Below, piece by piece: positions 50,094 to 60,777 of a DNA stretch of 64,000 bases. A program made the position numbers and the translations under genes. Numbering within the stretch: position 1 is the stretch's first letter; every line of letters begins with the position of its first letter. The notes under the pieces were generated by a model. That model saw only the letters and a list, made by a program, of their open reading frames with translations. It did not search any database and was not told the origin of the DNA. The DNA lies in the NCBI RefSeq assembly GCF_001282785.1, contig NZ_CVUA01000001.1, forward strand, positions 682,001 through 746,000, given 5' to 3'. Source of the stretch: Halolamina sediminis. GTDB lineage: Archaea; Halobacteriota; Halobacteria; Halobacteriales; Haloferacaceae.

Positions 50094-51188
50094 ATGGTCG
50101 ACCTCGACGCCCGCGCCGACCGCCTCGACGCGTATCTGGCGGCGACGGGCGGGGACGCCGTCTGGTTCGCCCGGCCGAACGCGTTCGCGTGGCTCACCGG
50201 CGGGCGGAACACGCCCGCCGACGAGGACGGCGTCGGCGTCGCGGCCGCGGGCTACGTCCCCGACGGCGCGCCTGCGTTCCGCGCCGTCGCGCCCGCAGGC
50301 GAGGCCGAACGCATCGGTAGCGAGGAACTCCCCGACGCCTTCGCCGTCGAGGCGGTGCCGTGGTACGAGTCCCTAGGGGAGGCTGTCGCCGCCGAATCGC
50401 CCGGCCCGGGCGCCGCCGACTTCGACGCTCCCGGACTGGACGGCGTCGACGCCGGTTCGCTCCGGCAGCCCCTCGCCGCCGAGGACGTGGAGCGCTACCG
50501 CTCGCTGGCGGAGGAGACCGCCGCCGCGGTCGAACGCGTCTGCCGGGAGCTCGAACCGGGCGACGCCGAGTACGAGGCCGCGTCCGCGCTGCGGATCGCG
50601 CTCTCCTCGGGCGAGATGACCGCCCCCGTGGTCCGCGTCGCGGGCAGCGAGCGCGCGGAAGCGTACCACTCCCCGCCGGCGGGCGCCGACGAACTCGGCG
50701 ACTACGCGGTCGTGACCGTCACCGCCGAGCGCCGCGGGCTCCACGCCTCGCTCACGCGAACGGTCGCGTTCGACCCGCCGGAGCGTTTCGAGGCGCAGTT
50801 CCGCGCCGCGGCGCGGGCCGAGGCGACCGCGCTGGCGGCGACCCGCGAGGCGGCGGCCGACGGCACGGCCGGGGAGGTGTTCGCGGCGATCCGCGAGGCG
50901 TACGACGAACTCGGCTTCCCGGACGCGTGGCAGCACGGCGAGCAGGGCGGCGCGGCGGGGTTCACGCGGCGCGAGTGGCTCGCGGCGCCCGATGCGAGCC
51001 ACGACGTGCGGGCGCCGATGGGTTACGCGTTCAACCCCGTGGTCGGCGGCGCACGGAGCGAGGACACCTACCTCGTGGGGGACGACGGCTTTGAGTGTCT
51101 GACGGCGACGCCGAACTGGCCCACGTTCGACGCCGCGGCGGTCGGCTTCGATCTGACGCTCGAACGTCACGCGCCGTACGCACCCTGA
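50094..51188 (+). CDS. Degenerate M24 (aminopeptidase P-like) protein, probable pseudoenzyme
   Basis: The 364-residue protein shows the M24 fold: an N-terminal creatinase-like domain (WFARPNAFAWLTGGRNTP near 22-40) and a C-terminal pita-bread domain. The metal site is lost. In the alignment with the intact homologue at 27317-28540, the two Asp ligands become Val207 and Ser219, the ligand His of HGxGH becomes Gly in QHGEQGG, and the first Glu becomes Asn314. Only the last, Glu323 (SEDTYLV), remains. It therefore cannot be a normal metallopeptidase and may bind peptides or proteins. It is intact and not frameshifted. Confidence 0.75.
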   Translation: MVDLDARADRLDAYLAATGGDAVWFARPNAFAWLTGGRNTPADEDGVGVAAAGYVPDGAPAFRAVAPAGEAERIGSEELPDAFAVEAVPWYESLGEAVAAESPGPGAADFDAPGLDGVDAGSLRQPLAAEDVERYRSLAEETAAAVERVCRELEPGDAEYEAASALRIALSSGEMTAPVVRVAGSERAEAYHSPPAGADELGDYAVVTVTAERRGLHASLTRTVAFDPPERFEAQFRAAARAEATALAATREAAADGTAGEVFAAIREAYDELGFPDAWQHGEQGGAAGFTRREWLAAPDASHDVRAPMGYAFNPVVGGARSEDTYLVGDDGFECLTATPNWPTFDAAAVGFDLTLERHAPYAP

Positions 51189-51306
51189 CACTCGACAGCG
51201 AGAACGGAGTTCGGCGACCTCAACGACGAGAACGTGGTTCGACAACCGTCGAACCTGGTTACGACGCGGTGGATAGCTTTTTGACCACGCCGAGTCAGTC
51301 GGGCGT

Positions 51307-53562
51307 ATGGGACTCGACGACGACGCACGGGAGTATCACCGAACTGATCCGCCCGGCAAGATCGAGATTTCGACGACGAAGCCGACGAACACGCAGCGGG
51401 ACCTCTCGCTCGCGTACTCGCCCGGTGTCGCGGCGCCGTGTCTCGACATCGACGAGGACGAGGAGCGGGCGTTCGAGTACACCGCCAAGGGGAACATGGT
51501 CGGCGTCGTCTCGAACGGGACGGCCGTGCTCGGACTCGGCGATATCGGCGCACAGGCGTCCAAGCCCGTGATGGAGGGGAAGGGCGTGCTGTTCAAGCGT
51601 TTCGCCGACATCGACGTGTTCGACATCGAGCTCGACGAGACCGACGTGGACGCGTTCTGCCGGTCGGTCGAGGCGATGGAGCCCACCTTCGGCGGGATCA
51701 ACCTCGAAGACATCGCGGGCCCGGAGTGTTTTGAGATCGAACAGCGCCTGCGTGAGTCGATGGACATCCCCGTGTTCCACGACGATCAGCACGGGACCGC
51801 GATCATCAGCGGCGCGGGGCTGCTCAACGCGGTCGACATCCTCGACAAGGACATCTCCGAGATGGAGATCACGTTCTCCGGCGCCGGCGCGTCGGCGATC
51901 GCCACCGCGAAGTTCTACGTCGAACTCGGCGCCGACCCCGACAACATCACGATGTGTGACTCCTCGGGGATCATCACCGAACAGCGCGCCGAGAACGACG
52001 ACGTGAACGCGTACAAGAAGGAGTTCGCCCGCGACCTGCCCGAGGGCGACCTCGCGGACGCGATGGAGGATGCGGACATGTTCGTCGGCCTCTCCGTCGG
52101 CGGCATCGTCTCACAGGAGATGGTGGCGTCGATGGCCGAGAACCCGATCGTGTTCGCGATGGCCAACCCCGAACCCGAGATCGACTACGAGTCGGCCCGC
52201 GCGGCCCGCGACGACACCGTGATCATGGCCACCGGCCGCTCGGACTACCCGAATCAGGTGAACAACGTGCTCGGGTTCCCGTTCCTGTTCCGGGGCGCGC
52301 TCGACGTGCGCGCGACGAGCATCACCGAGAACATGAAGATGGCCGCCGCGGAGGCCCTGGCCGAACTCGCCCGCAAGGACGTACCCGACGCGGTCGTCAA
52401 GGCCTACGGCGACCAGCCGCTCCAGTACGGCCCCGAGTACGTCATCCCCAAGCCGGTCGACCCGCGCGTGCTGTTCGAGGTGGCGCCCGCCGTCGCCGAG
52501 GCGGCGATGGAGGAGGGGGTCGCCCGGACGGAGATCGACACCGAGGCGTACTCCGAGAAGCTCGAAGCCCGGCTGGGCAAGTCCCGCGAGATGATGCGGG
52601 TCGTGCTCAACAAGGCGAAAAGCACCGACCAGCGCATCGCGCTCGCGGAGGGGACCGACGAGAAGATGGTCCGCGCCGCCGCCCAGATCCAGGAGCAGGG
52701 GATCGGCGACCCGGTGCTGCTCGGTAACAGCGACGAGATCGAGGGGATCGCCGACGAGCTCGGGCTCGACTTCACCCCGGAGATCGTCGACCCACGCGTC
52801 GACGAGACGGAAGGGTACGCCGACCGGCTGTACGAGCTCCGCCAGCGCAAGGGGGTCACCCGGAGTGAGGCGAGCGAGCTGATCCGCCGAGACACCAACT
52901 ACCTCGGGAGCGCGATGGTGGAGGCCGGCGACGCCGACGCGCTACTGACGGGTCTGACCCACCACTACCCGTCGGCGCTCCGGCCGCCGCTCGAAGTGAT
53001 CGGCACCGCTGACGATGCCGACTACGCGGCCGGCGTTTACATGCTGACGTTCAAGAACCGCGTCGTGTTCATCGCGGACGCGACGGTGAATCAGGACCCC
53101 AACGAGGAGGTGCTGGATGAGATCACCAGACACACCGCCGAGCTCGCACGACGGTTCAACGTCGAACCGCGTGCGGCGCTGCTGTCCTACTCCAACTTCG
53201 GCTCCGTGGAGAACGAGGGCACCCGCAAGCCCCGCGCCGCCGCCGCCAGCCTGCGTGAGGACCCGGACGTCGACTTCCCGGTCGACGGCGAGATGCAGGC
53301 CGACACCGCGGTGGTCGAGGAGATCCTGACCGACACCTACGAGTTCTCCGAACTCGACGAGCCCGCGAACGTGCTCGTCTTCCCGAACCTGGAGGCCGGC
53401 AACATCGCGTACAAGCTGCTCCAGCGCCTCGGCGGCGCGGAGGCGATCGGCCCGATGCTCGTGGGGATGGACGAGCCCGTCCACGTCATGCAGCGCGGCG
53501 ACGAGGTCAAGGACATCGTCAACCTCGCCGGCGTCGCCGCCGTCGACGCACAGGGAGAGTAG
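51307..53562 (+). CDS. maeB: NADP-dependent malic enzyme with PTA-like domain
   Basis: Oxidatively decarboxylates malate to pyruvate with NAD(P). The 751-residue MaeB architecture has an N-terminal malic domain ([18 protein letters not shown], then [13 protein letters not shown]), an NAD-binding domain ([21 protein letters not shown]), and a C-terminal phosphotransacetylase-like domain (from about 430: [26 protein letters not shown]-like segment, [26 protein letters not shown]). The fused PTA region is regulatory in MaeB enzymes. ATG 51307 follows a promoter-like AT-rich spacer. Confidence 0.93.
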   Translation: MGLDDDAREYHRTDPPGKIEISTTKPTNTQRDLSLAYSPGVAAPCLDIDEDEERAFEYTAKGNMVGVVSNGTAVLGLGDIGAQASKPVMEGKGVLFKRFADIDVFDIELDETDVDAFCRSVEAMEPTFGGINLEDIAGPECFEIEQRLRESMDIPVFHDDQHGTAIISGAGLLNAVDILDKDISEMEITFSGAGASAIATAKFYVELGADPDNITMCDSSGIITEQRAENDDVNAYKKEFARDLPEGDLADAMEDADMFVGLSVGGIVSQEMVASMAENPIVFAMANPEPEIDYESARAARDDTVIMATGRSDYPNQVNNVLGFPFLFRGALDVRATSITENMKMAAAEALAELARKDVPDAVVKAYGDQPLQYGPEYVIPKPVDPRVLFEVAPAVAEAAMEEGVARTEIDTEAYSEKLEARLGKSREMMRVVLNKAKSTDQRIALAEGTDEKMVRAAAQIQEQGIGDPVLLGNSDEIEGIADELGLDFTPEIVDPRVDETEGYADRLYELRQRKGVTRSEASELIRRDTNYLGSAMVEAGDADALLTGLTHHYPSALRPPLEVIGTADDADYAAGVYMLTFKNRVVFIADATVNQDPNEEVLDEITRHTAELARRFNVEPRAALLSYSNFGSVENEGTRKPRAAAASLREDPDVDFPVDGEMQADTAVVEEILTDTYEFSELDEPANVLVFPNLEAGNIAYKLLQRLGGAEAIGPMLVGMDEPVHVMQRGDEVKDIVNLAGVAAVDAQGE

Positions 53563-53713
53563 TCGCCGACACGGGCGCCGGTCGTACCGGCAATCCGCGC
53601 CGTTTTCCCCCGAATTTAGGCACAACAGCTGCTTTTACTCCCGGGTTCTCACAGTGTTTTACTGACGGATTCCGCCGCCGGCGGGCGGTATGCGGTGTGC
53701 GTCCCCGCCACAG

Positions 53714-53721
53714 GGTATAAG
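53714..53721 (+). promoter_or_regulatory. TATA-like box of the ABC importer operon
   Basis: GGTATAAG is about 28 nt before ATG 53746, in an AT-rich spacer with several T-runs (from about 53601) that may terminate the malic enzyme transcript. Confidence 0.5.
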
Positions 53722-53745
53722 TCAATCCGCCCCATCCGACTGTCT

Positions 53746-55407
53746 ATGGCTGACAAAGACAGTCCGGACGTGAGTCGACGGAAGTTCCTCGGCTTCGCTG
53801 GCGCGGCGACGGCGACGGCCGTCGCCGGCTGCGGCGGCGGCGGGGGGACCGACACCGAGGGCAGCGGCGGCGACACCGACACGCCGACCGACGGCATGGG
53901 AACGGAAACCGAACCCGAGCAGACGGCGACCGAGCGGCCGGAGCCGGAGACCCGCGACGGTTACCTCCAGCGCGCGAACCGACTCACCCACGAGCAGGCG
54001 CCGTGGGTGTTCCTCAACCGCCAGTACTCGGTGTACGGCAAGAGCGACGACATCGAGTGGCAGGCCCGCGCCGACGAGTTCATCAACGCCTACGCGATCT
54101 CGCCGGCGACCGACAGCGGCGACGACGTGGTCATCAACCAGTCCAGCATGGACAGCGGGCTCGACCCGCAGGACCACCGCGAGACCCCGACAGACAACAT
54201 CGTGATGCAGGCGTACGAAAAGCTGCTCGACCGTGACCGGGAGGGCGGCATCGTCGACTCGCTGGCTGACGACTACAGCCGGCAGGAGGAGGGCCGGGTG
54301 CGGTTCCACATCCGCGACGGCGTCTCGTTCCACTCAGGCGACAACCTCACGCCGGAGGACGTGGCGTTCTCGATCAACCGGATCGTCGACCCCGACACGG
54401 GCGGGCTCGCCAGCCCCCAGCAGGATCAGCTCGCGGGCGTCACCGGCGCCGAAGTCGTCGACGGCGAGCGTGCGGTCGACGTGATGAGCGAGGGGCTCAA
54501 CCCCATCGTGTTCTCGCTGTTCGCGAGCTACGGGCCGATCGTGAACAAGTCCTGGATCGAGTCCAACGAGGGCTCCTACATCAACCAGAACATGGACGGC
54601 ACCGGGCCGTTCGTACTGGAGACGTACGAGCAGGGCGTCGAAGTGGTGTTCAACCGGAACACTAACTACTGGCGAGAGTCCGCGGAGATCAGCAGCCTGA
54701 CGTTCCGGTCCTCGAGCGAGTCGAGCACGCGCGTGAACTCGCTGCTCTCCGAGGAGTCGGACATCGTCGTCAACGTCCCGCCCCAGGAGGTGAACCGGGT
54801 CGAGCAGAGCGACAGCGCGAGCATCGCCGCGGCGCCGTCGACGCGGGTCATCTTCAACGCGATGCGCTACGACGTGGAGCCGTTCGACTCCCCCGAGTTC
54901 CGCCAGGCGGTCAACTACGCGATCGACCTCGAGAGTATCGTCGAGAACGTGCTCAGCACGTTCGGCGACCAGACCGCACAGCCGACGCTCGACGGGTTCT
55001 TCGGCTACAACGGCGATCTCGACCCGTACCCGTACGATCCCGAACAGGCGGAGGCGCTGGTCGAGGAGTCCGGCTACGGCGGCGTCGAGGTCGAGCTCCA
55101 CACGCCGGTGGGGCGCTACCTCAACGACGTCCAGATCGCTCAGGCCGTCGCGGGCTACCTCGACGACCTGGAGAACGTCTCCGCGAGCGTGAACCAGCGT
55201 GACTTCCAGGCGCTGGCCAGCGAGATCCTCGACGGGGATATCGAGACCAGCCCCCACTGGTACCTGCTCGGCTGGGGCAACACCACGTTCGACGCGAGCC
55301 AGACGCTCATCCCACTGCTCACCAGCGACGGGAACCTCACGAGCTGGTCCAGCGACGAGTTCGACCGACTCATCGAGGAGGCCCAGGGCCTGCCCAGCGA
55401 AGAATAG
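53746..55407 (+). CDS. ABC importer substrate-binding Tat lipoprotein (dipeptide/oligopeptide type)
   Basis: A 553-residue periplasmic-binding-protein-like protein of family SBP_5. The Tat lipoprotein signal is SRRKFLGFAGAATATAVAGC with a poly-Gly linker after the lipid Cys. The mature domain has the DppA/OppA pattern (YEKLLDRDREGGIVDSLAD, NLTPEDVAFSINRIVDPDTG, FNAMRYDVEPFDSPEFRQAV). It captures peptides or similar solutes and delivers them to the permease. It is the first gene of a five-gene operon; the permease ATG directly follows its stop TAG. Confidence 0.9.
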   Translation: MADKDSPDVSRRKFLGFAGAATATAVAGCGGGGGTDTEGSGGDTDTPTDGMGTETEPEQTATERPEPETRDGYLQRANRLTHEQAPWVFLNRQYSVYGKSDDIEWQARADEFINAYAISPATDSGDDVVINQSSMDSGLDPQDHRETPTDNIVMQAYEKLLDRDREGGIVDSLADDYSRQEEGRVRFHIRDGVSFHSGDNLTPEDVAFSINRIVDPDTGGLASPQQDQLAGVTGAEVVDGERAVDVMSEGLNPIVFSLFASYGPIVNKSWIESNEGSYINQNMDGTGPFVLETYEQGVEVVFNRNTNYWRESAEISSLTFRSSSESSTRVNSLLSEESDIVVNVPPQEVNRVEQSDSASIAAAPSTRVIFNAMRYDVEPFDSPEFRQAVNYAIDLESIVENVLSTFGDQTAQPTLDGFFGYNGDLDPYPYDPEQAEALVEESGYGGVEVELHTPVGRYLNDVQIAQAVAGYLDDLENVSASVNQRDFQALASEILDGDIETSPHWYLLGWGNTTFDASQTLIPLLTSDGNLTSWSSDEFDRLIEEAQGLPSEE

Positions 55408-56406
55408 ATGTCCTACGGACGGTTCCTGCTGAAGCGGGGGCTGCAGGGGATCGGCGTGGTCTGGGGCGTCGTCACCATCGTGTTCATGCTCCGGTTCATC
55501 ACGCCGGGCAGCCCGGTGGACGCGGTTGCGCCGCTCGATGCTAGCCAAGAGCTTCGCGATCGGATCGCCGCGGAGCTCGGGCTGGACCAGCCGCTGTACG
55601 TCCAGTACCTCGACTACCTCTGGGACCTGCTCCAGGGCGACATGGGCTACTCCTACATCTCGGGGATCGAGGCGAGCGCGCAGGTATTCTCGAAGCTGCC
55701 CGCCACCCTGGAACTGGCCGTCGCCAGCAGCATCATCGCGATCGGGCTCTCGATTCCGCTGGGCGTGATCAGCGCGACTCGGCGCCACGAGCCCGCCGAC
55801 TACGCGGCGACGACGTTCTCGCTGGTCGGTATCTCGACGCCGAACTTCTGGCTGGGGATCATGCTGATCCTGGTGCTGTCGGTGGAGTTCGGGCTGTTCC
55901 CGACCAGCGGCCGCGCGTTCGGCTTCGGCGCCGCGTTCAGCATCCTCGTCAACCAAGGTGTCGGCCCCGGCATCGACGCGTTCTGGCAGTGGCTCCGGCA
56001 TATCATCCTCCCCGCGGTGACACTGGGGACGTACTTCACGGCGCTGATCACCCGGCTCACCCGCTCGGGGATGCTCGAGGAGCTGGGCCAGTCCTACGTG
56101 CGGGCGACCCGTGCGAAGGGGCTGCCCGAGTCGCTGGTCCGGTACAAGCACGCGCTGCGGAACACCCTGATCCCCGTGATCACCGTGCTCGGCCTCCAGC
56201 TCGGCACGCTGATCGGCGGCGCGGTCATCACCGAGGCGGTGTTCTCCTGGCCGGGGCTGGGCACGACGCTAATCAACGCGATCAACGCCCGTGACTGGCC
56301 GATCCTGCAGGCGACGCTGGTGGTGATCGGCAGCGGCTTCGTGATCGTGAACCTCGTCGTCGACGCCGTCTACGCGTATCTCGACCCACAGGTGGTCGCT
56401 GAATGA
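55408..56406 (+). CDS. ABC importer permease (DppB-like)
   Basis: A 332-residue inner permease with about six membrane helices (LQGIGVVWGVVTIVFMLRF at the start) and the cytoplasmic EAA loop TRLTRSGMLEELGQSYVRA followed by RATRAKGLPESLV. It pairs with the downstream DppC-like permease to form the translocation path. The ATG follows the substrate-binding stop, and its TGA overlaps the next ATG (ATGA). Confidence 0.92.
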   Translation: MSYGRFLLKRGLQGIGVVWGVVTIVFMLRFITPGSPVDAVAPLDASQELRDRIAAELGLDQPLYVQYLDYLWDLLQGDMGYSYISGIEASAQVFSKLPATLELAVASSIIAIGLSIPLGVISATRRHEPADYAATTFSLVGISTPNFWLGIMLILVLSVEFGLFPTSGRAFGFGAAFSILVNQGVGPGIDAFWQWLRHIILPAVTLGTYFTALITRLTRSGMLEELGQSYVRATRAKGLPESLVRYKHALRNTLIPVITVLGLQLGTLIGGAVITEAVFSWPGLGTTLINAINARDWPILQATLVVIGSGFVIVNLVVDAVYAYLDPQVVAE

Positions 56407-57446
56407 TCTCCCCACGAACGCTCCGAAACCTCAAGAAAGAGCTGCGATCGAGCGCGCTCGCGAAGCTGGGTATCGTGCTCGTGCTGGTCATGATCCTGGT
56501 CGCGGCGTTCGCTCCCTTTATCGCGCTGCACAACCCGACGAACCAGGACCTCGAAGAGAACAACCTCCCGCCGCTCGGCTTCAGCCGAACCACCGAGGAA
56601 ACCTCCTCGGAGATGGTCAACGGCTCGCTCCAGATCGTCAACGAGACCGTCGCGATAAATGCGACCGCGAGCCACCCGCTGGGCACGAACTCGCTCGGCC
56701 AGGACGTCTACTCCCGGGCGGTGTACGGCGCCCGCACGTCGATGATGGTCGGCGTCCTCGGGACGCTGCTCGCCGCCGTTCTCGGGGTAAGCGTCGGCCT
56801 CGTCGCCGGCTTCTACCGTGGCCGTGTCGACGACGCACTGATGCGTTTCGCCGACGTGTCGCTTGCGTTCCCATCGCTGGTGCTCGCGATCGCGCTGATC
56901 GGGCTCTGGGGGCGGGCAGCCGTCGACGTCCCCGACCCGTTCGTGGCGTTGGGGATCGTCGACCCTGTCCGGGCAGCCCTCGGCTTACCGACCGGGATGC
57001 CCGAATCCTTCGTCCTCCCCGGGACGGTGATCATCGTCGTCGGACTGGTGAACTGGGTGTGGTTCGCCCGGATCGCCCGCGGCGAGGCGCTGTCGATCCG
57101 CGAGGAGGAGTACGTCAAGGCTGCCCGCGCGCTGGGCGCCAGCGACGCCCGGATCATCGGTCGGCACGTCCTGCCCAACGCGACGACGCCGATCCTGGTG
57201 CTCGCGACGATCCAGGTCGCCGCGATCATCCTGCTCGAGTCCTCGCTCTCCTTCCTCGGCTTCTCGGGGACGACGCTCTCTTGGGGGTTCGACATCTCCC
57301 AGGGGCGTGGCTACCTCTCCAGTGCGTGGTGGATCGCCACGGTGCCAGGGCTGGCGATCGTGCTCGCGGTGATCGGCGTCAACCTCGTCGGCGACTGGCT
57401 CAGGGACGCCTTGGACCCCGGTATCGAGGGGGAGGGGGGTGTCTGA
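56403..57446 (+). CDS. ABC importer permease (DppC-like)
   Basis: A 347-residue permease of the DppC type with the N-terminal cytoplasmic segment, a first helix near 20-42, a large external loop (about 42-100) and five further helices. The EAA loop is ARIARGEALSIREEEYVKAA with RALGASDARIIGRHVLPN. It overlaps the preceding gene by four bases. Confidence 0.92.
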   Translation: MISPRTLRNLKKELRSSALAKLGIVLVLVMILVAAFAPFIALHNPTNQDLEENNLPPLGFSRTTEETSSEMVNGSLQIVNETVAINATASHPLGTNSLGQDVYSRAVYGARTSMMVGVLGTLLAAVLGVSVGLVAGFYRGRVDDALMRFADVSLAFPSLVLAIALIGLWGRAAVDVPDPFVALGIVDPVRAALGLPTGMPESFVLPGTVIIVVGLVNWVWFARIARGEALSIREEEYVKAARALGASDARIIGRHVLPNATTPILVLATIQVAAIILLESSLSFLGFSGTTLSWGFDISQGRGYLSSAWWIATVPGLAIVLAVIGVNLVGDWLRDALDPGIEGEGGV

Positions 57447-57447
57447 G

Positions 57448-58641
57448 ATGACCGACGAGATCCTCAAAGTGCGGAACCTCACGACCCGCTTCTTCACCGA
57501 GGAGGGGCAGGTCAACGCCGTCGAGTCCGTCGACTTCGACGTGCGGGACGGCGAGACGTTCGGCATCGTCGGCGAGTCCGGCTCCGGGAAGTCCGTCACC
57601 GCGCTCTCGCTGATCGACTTGGTGGAGACGCCGGGCCGGATCGTCGAGGGCGAGGTGTGGTACCGCGACGCCGATCTCGCCGAGGAACACCGGGAGTCCT
57701 ACCCCGACGCCGTCGACGGCGACTACGTCGACGTGCGCCAGCTGCCCGAGTCGACCCGACGGTGGCTCCGCGGGCCGGCGTTCGCGACCATCTTCCAGGA
57801 CCCGATGAGCAGCCTCAACCCCTCGATCACCGTCGGTGAACAGATCGCCGAGGCGGTCGAGGTCCAGCGCCGCGCCCGCGCGAACCCGCGGCGTACCCGC
57901 TCCCGGACGCAGGGGTACGGGCTCGGGCGACTGCTCGTCGACTCCGTGCTCCCCTCACGGGACTACGTCTCCGAGGAGAGCCACGAGCGCGCGGTCGAAC
58001 TGCTCGAACGGGTCGGCATCCCCGACCCCGAACAGCGCGCCGAGGAGTACCCCCACGAGTTCTCGGGGGGGATGCTCCAGCGCGCGATGGTCGCACAGGC
58101 GCTGGCCGGCGAGCCCGACGTGCTGATCGCCGACGAGCCGACGACCGCGCTCGACGTGACGATCCAGGCGCAGATCCTGAACCTCCTGCGAGACCTGCAG
58201 GAGGAGGAGGACATGAGCGTCGTCCTGATCACTCACAACCTCGGCGTGATCGCGCGGATGTGCCAGCGCGTCGGCGTGATGTACGCCGGCGAGGTGGTCG
58301 AACGCGGCGCGCTCGAGGACGTGTTCCAGAACCCCGTCCACCCCTACACCGAGGGGCTGCTGGGGTCGATCCCGGACATCGAGGATCCGGCGCCGCGGCT
58401 CTCGCCGATCGAGGGGAACGTCCCCAGCCTGCTGGACGCGGAGATGGGCGAGGAGTGCTACTTCGCCGATCGGTGTCCGAAGGCGATGGAGTCCTGTCTC
58501 CACCGCATCGACGAGCACGAGGCGGAGTCGACGGTCGACGACGCCGCCCACCACGTGCGCTGTGTACTCGCCGATCGGGAGTACGACGAGTCCGAAGCGC
58601 TTGGGCCCGAGGCGAAACAGGAGGTGATCACGGATGACTGA
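57448..58641 (+). CDS. ABC importer ATPase (DppD-like)
   Basis: A 397-residue ATPase with Walker [10 protein letters not shown] near 43-51, signature [16 protein letters not shown], Walker [14 protein letters not shown], and the C-terminal oligopeptide-transporter domain with Cys residues ([18 protein letters not shown]) that may bind an iron-sulphur cluster as in related Dpp/Opp ATPases. A basic insertion ([16 protein letters not shown]) precedes the helical domain. ATG 57448 is preferred over the in-frame GTG 57439 because a GGAGGGGGG ribosome-binding site then sits at the right distance. Confidence 0.9.
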   Translation: MTDEILKVRNLTTRFFTEEGQVNAVESVDFDVRDGETFGIVGESGSGKSVTALSLIDLVETPGRIVEGEVWYRDADLAEEHRESYPDAVDGDYVDVRQLPESTRRWLRGPAFATIFQDPMSSLNPSITVGEQIAEAVEVQRRARANPRRTRSRTQGYGLGRLLVDSVLPSRDYVSEESHERAVELLERVGIPDPEQRAEEYPHEFSGGMLQRAMVAQALAGEPDVLIADEPTTALDVTIQAQILNLLRDLQEEEDMSVVLITHNLGVIARMCQRVGVMYAGEVVERGALEDVFQNPVHPYTEGLLGSIPDIEDPAPRLSPIEGNVPSLLDAEMGEECYFADRCPKAMESCLHRIDEHEAESTVDDAAHHVRCVLADREYDESEALGPEAKQEVITDD

Positions 58642-60145
58642 TCGCGGCGACGACGCGCTACTGCAGGTCCGGAACCTCCGGAAGTACTACGAGGACGGCG
58701 GCGGGCTGCTCGACCGCCTCCTCGGCAACGAGGCGACCAGCGTGAAAGCCGTCGACGGCGTCAGCTTCGACGTCCACGAGGGCGAGACGCTGGGGCTCGT
58801 CGGCGAGTCCGGCTGCGGGAAGTCCACCACCGGCGAAACGCTCCTCCGCCTGCGGGAGGCGACCGGCGGCACGGTCGCGTTCGACGGCGAGGACGTGTTC
58901 GATCTCGACGACGAGTCGCTGTCGGCGTTCCGCCGGCGAGCCCAGATCGTGTTCCAGGACCCGTTCTCCAGCCTCGATCCGCGGATGACCGTCGGCGCCA
59001 TCGTCGCCGAGGGGATGCGGATCCACGGGCTGCCGGAGTCGGACCCGACGGTCGCAACCGACGCCGAGATGACCGTCGAGGACGGGATCGACCGGATGAT
59101 CGACGTGACCGTCGCCGACGACCTCGACCGCGTGGTCGAGGCGGGCGACGACGGCGTCGCCCGCGTCCCGGTGACGGTACGGCGCGTCGAGACGGACGAC
59201 GAGGACGGGGTGGCGTACGACGCGACCGTCGACGCCCACGAGGAGCTGCTCGGCGCGACCGTCGAGGAACGCGACGGCGAGCTCCACGTCTCGGTGACCG
59301 TCACCGGCTCGGACCGGGGGATCCGCAACGCCAGAGCCGGCGCACTGCTCGAACGCGTGGGGCTCTCGGCCGATCAGGTCGACCGCTACCCACACGAGTT
59401 CTCGGGCGGGCAGCGCCAGCGCGTGGGCATCGCCCGCGCGCTCGCGCTCGACCCGGAGTTCATCGTGCTCGACGAGCCCGTGAGCGCGCTCGACGTCTCG
59501 GTACAGGCGCAGGTGCTGAACCTGCTCGACGACCTGCAGGACGAGTTCGGGCTGACGTACCTGTTCATCGCCCACGACCTGAGCGTCGTCAGACATATCT
59601 GCGACCGCGTCGCGGTGATGTATCTCGGCAAGATCGCGGAGCTCGGGCCGACCGACGAGATCTTCGAGAACCCCGATCACCCCTACACCGAGGCGCTGCT
59701 CGAGAGCGTCCCGCGCGCGGAGGTCGAAGAGCAGGGCCGCCGCGTGGCGACGCTCTCCGGCGACGTCCCGTCGCCGCGGAACCCGCCCTCGGGCTGTCGG
59801 TTCCGGACGCGCTGCCCGAAGGTGATCCCGCCCGATGACGTCGACATCGAACAGTCGGCGTTCCGCGGCGTGATGGATCTCCGCGAGAACGTCGAGGCCG
59901 GCAGGCTCGACCCCGAGGAGATCCGAGAGATCGAACCCGCCGAGTACCGCAAGCAGGAGATCCCGGGGATCGCCGGCGAGAACGCGGCGGTCGTCGACGA
60001 GGCGCTCGAAGCCGTCGCCGACTGCGAGTTCGACACCGCCGCGGCGACGTTGCGAGAGCGCTTCGAGACGGTGTGTGAGACGACGCCGCCGGACGACGAG
60101 CCCGGCGCCGACGGCGAGGTCGTGGCCTGCCACCTCCACGACTGA
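58634..60145 (+). CDS. ABC importer ATPase (DppF-like) with large insertion
   Basis: A 503-residue ATPase, longer than the usual 320-340. Walker A is GESGCGKST (57-65), then the Q-loop ([15 protein letters not shown]), then an insertion of about 95 residues (135-232) rich in Asp/Val that looks like a small beta domain. The signature SGGQ (257-260), Walker B (276-281) and the DppF C-terminal Cys-containing extension follow. It couples ATP hydrolysis to peptide uptake with DppD. It overlaps dppD by eight bases. Confidence 0.9.
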   Translation: MTDRGDDALLQVRNLRKYYEDGGGLLDRLLGNEATSVKAVDGVSFDVHEGETLGLVGESGCGKSTTGETLLRLREATGGTVAFDGEDVFDLDDESLSAFRRRAQIVFQDPFSSLDPRMTVGAIVAEGMRIHGLPESDPTVATDAEMTVEDGIDRMIDVTVADDLDRVVEAGDDGVARVPVTVRRVETDDEDGVAYDATVDAHEELLGATVEERDGELHVSVTVTGSDRGIRNARAGALLERVGLSADQVDRYPHEFSGGQRQRVGIARALALDPEFIVLDEPVSALDVSVQAQVLNLLDDLQDEFGLTYLFIAHDLSVVRHICDRVAVMYLGKIAELGPTDEIFENPDHPYTEALLESVPRAEVEEQGRRVATLSGDVPSPRNPPSGCRFRTRCPKVIPPDDVDIEQSAFRGVMDLRENVEAGRLDPEEIREIEPAEYRKQEIPGIAGENAAVVDEALEAVADCEFDTAAATLRERFETVCETTPPDDEPGADGEVVACHLHD

Positions 60146-60216
60146 GTTCTCACCGACCCCCTCGTTTCTGACTGTGGGCAGCAACGTTCACGTAGCCCCC
60201 GCCCCACGGTTCGACT

Positions 60217-60714
60217 ATGAACGCAGCCGACGTGATGACCGCCGACGTTGAGACCGTCGCACCCGACGACGAGGTAGGCGAGGTGCTCGCCCGCCTCGCG
60301 GACGTGAAATTCAGCGGCTTCCCGGTCGTCGACGAGGGGCGCCTCGTCGGCGTCGTCACCGAGGGCGACCTCGTCAACCTGTTCGAGGTCGAGGACCGCG
60401 TGCTCTGGATCCCGATCGGCATCCCGCCGATCGTCGACACGCTGACGTACGCGTTCGACCTCCCGGGCGACGACGTGGATATCGCCGCCCACGCCGACGA
60501 CCCGATCAGCTCGGTGATGACCGAGGATCCCGTGACCGTCGGCGTCGACGCGAGCATCGACGCGCTGCTGGACCTGCTCGCGAACCCCGATCGCGACATC
60601 AACCGACTGCCCGTGCTCGACGGCGACGAACTGGTCGGCATCATCACCCGACAGGACCTGCTGCGCGGGCTCCGCCGGGAACGGGACGCGGCGGGTGCGG
60701 CCGGCGCGGAGTAG
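60217..60714 (+). CDS. CBS-domain pair protein
   Basis: A 165-residue protein made of two CBS motifs (MTADVETVAPDDEVGEVLAR with FPVVDEGRLVGVVTEGDL; and MTEDPVTVGVDASIDALLDLL with LPVLDGDELVGIITRQDLL). An inserted segment (about 63-86) between them, VLWIPIGIPPIVDTLTYAF, is unusual. Such modules bind adenosine nucleotides and regulate partner proteins; the partner is unknown. It is a stand-alone gene. Confidence 0.9.
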   Translation: MNAADVMTADVETVAPDDEVGEVLARLADVKFSGFPVVDEGRLVGVVTEGDLVNLFEVEDRVLWIPIGIPPIVDTLTYAFDLPGDDVDIAAHADDPISSVMTEDPVTVGVDASIDALLDLLANPDRDINRLPVLDGDELVGIITRQDLLRGLRRERDAAGAAGAE

Positions 60715-60777
60715 CGACGGCGCGCCGACCGCCACCGAAACAGTACCCCTAAGCCGTCGCTGGTCCTCGCTCCGGTC

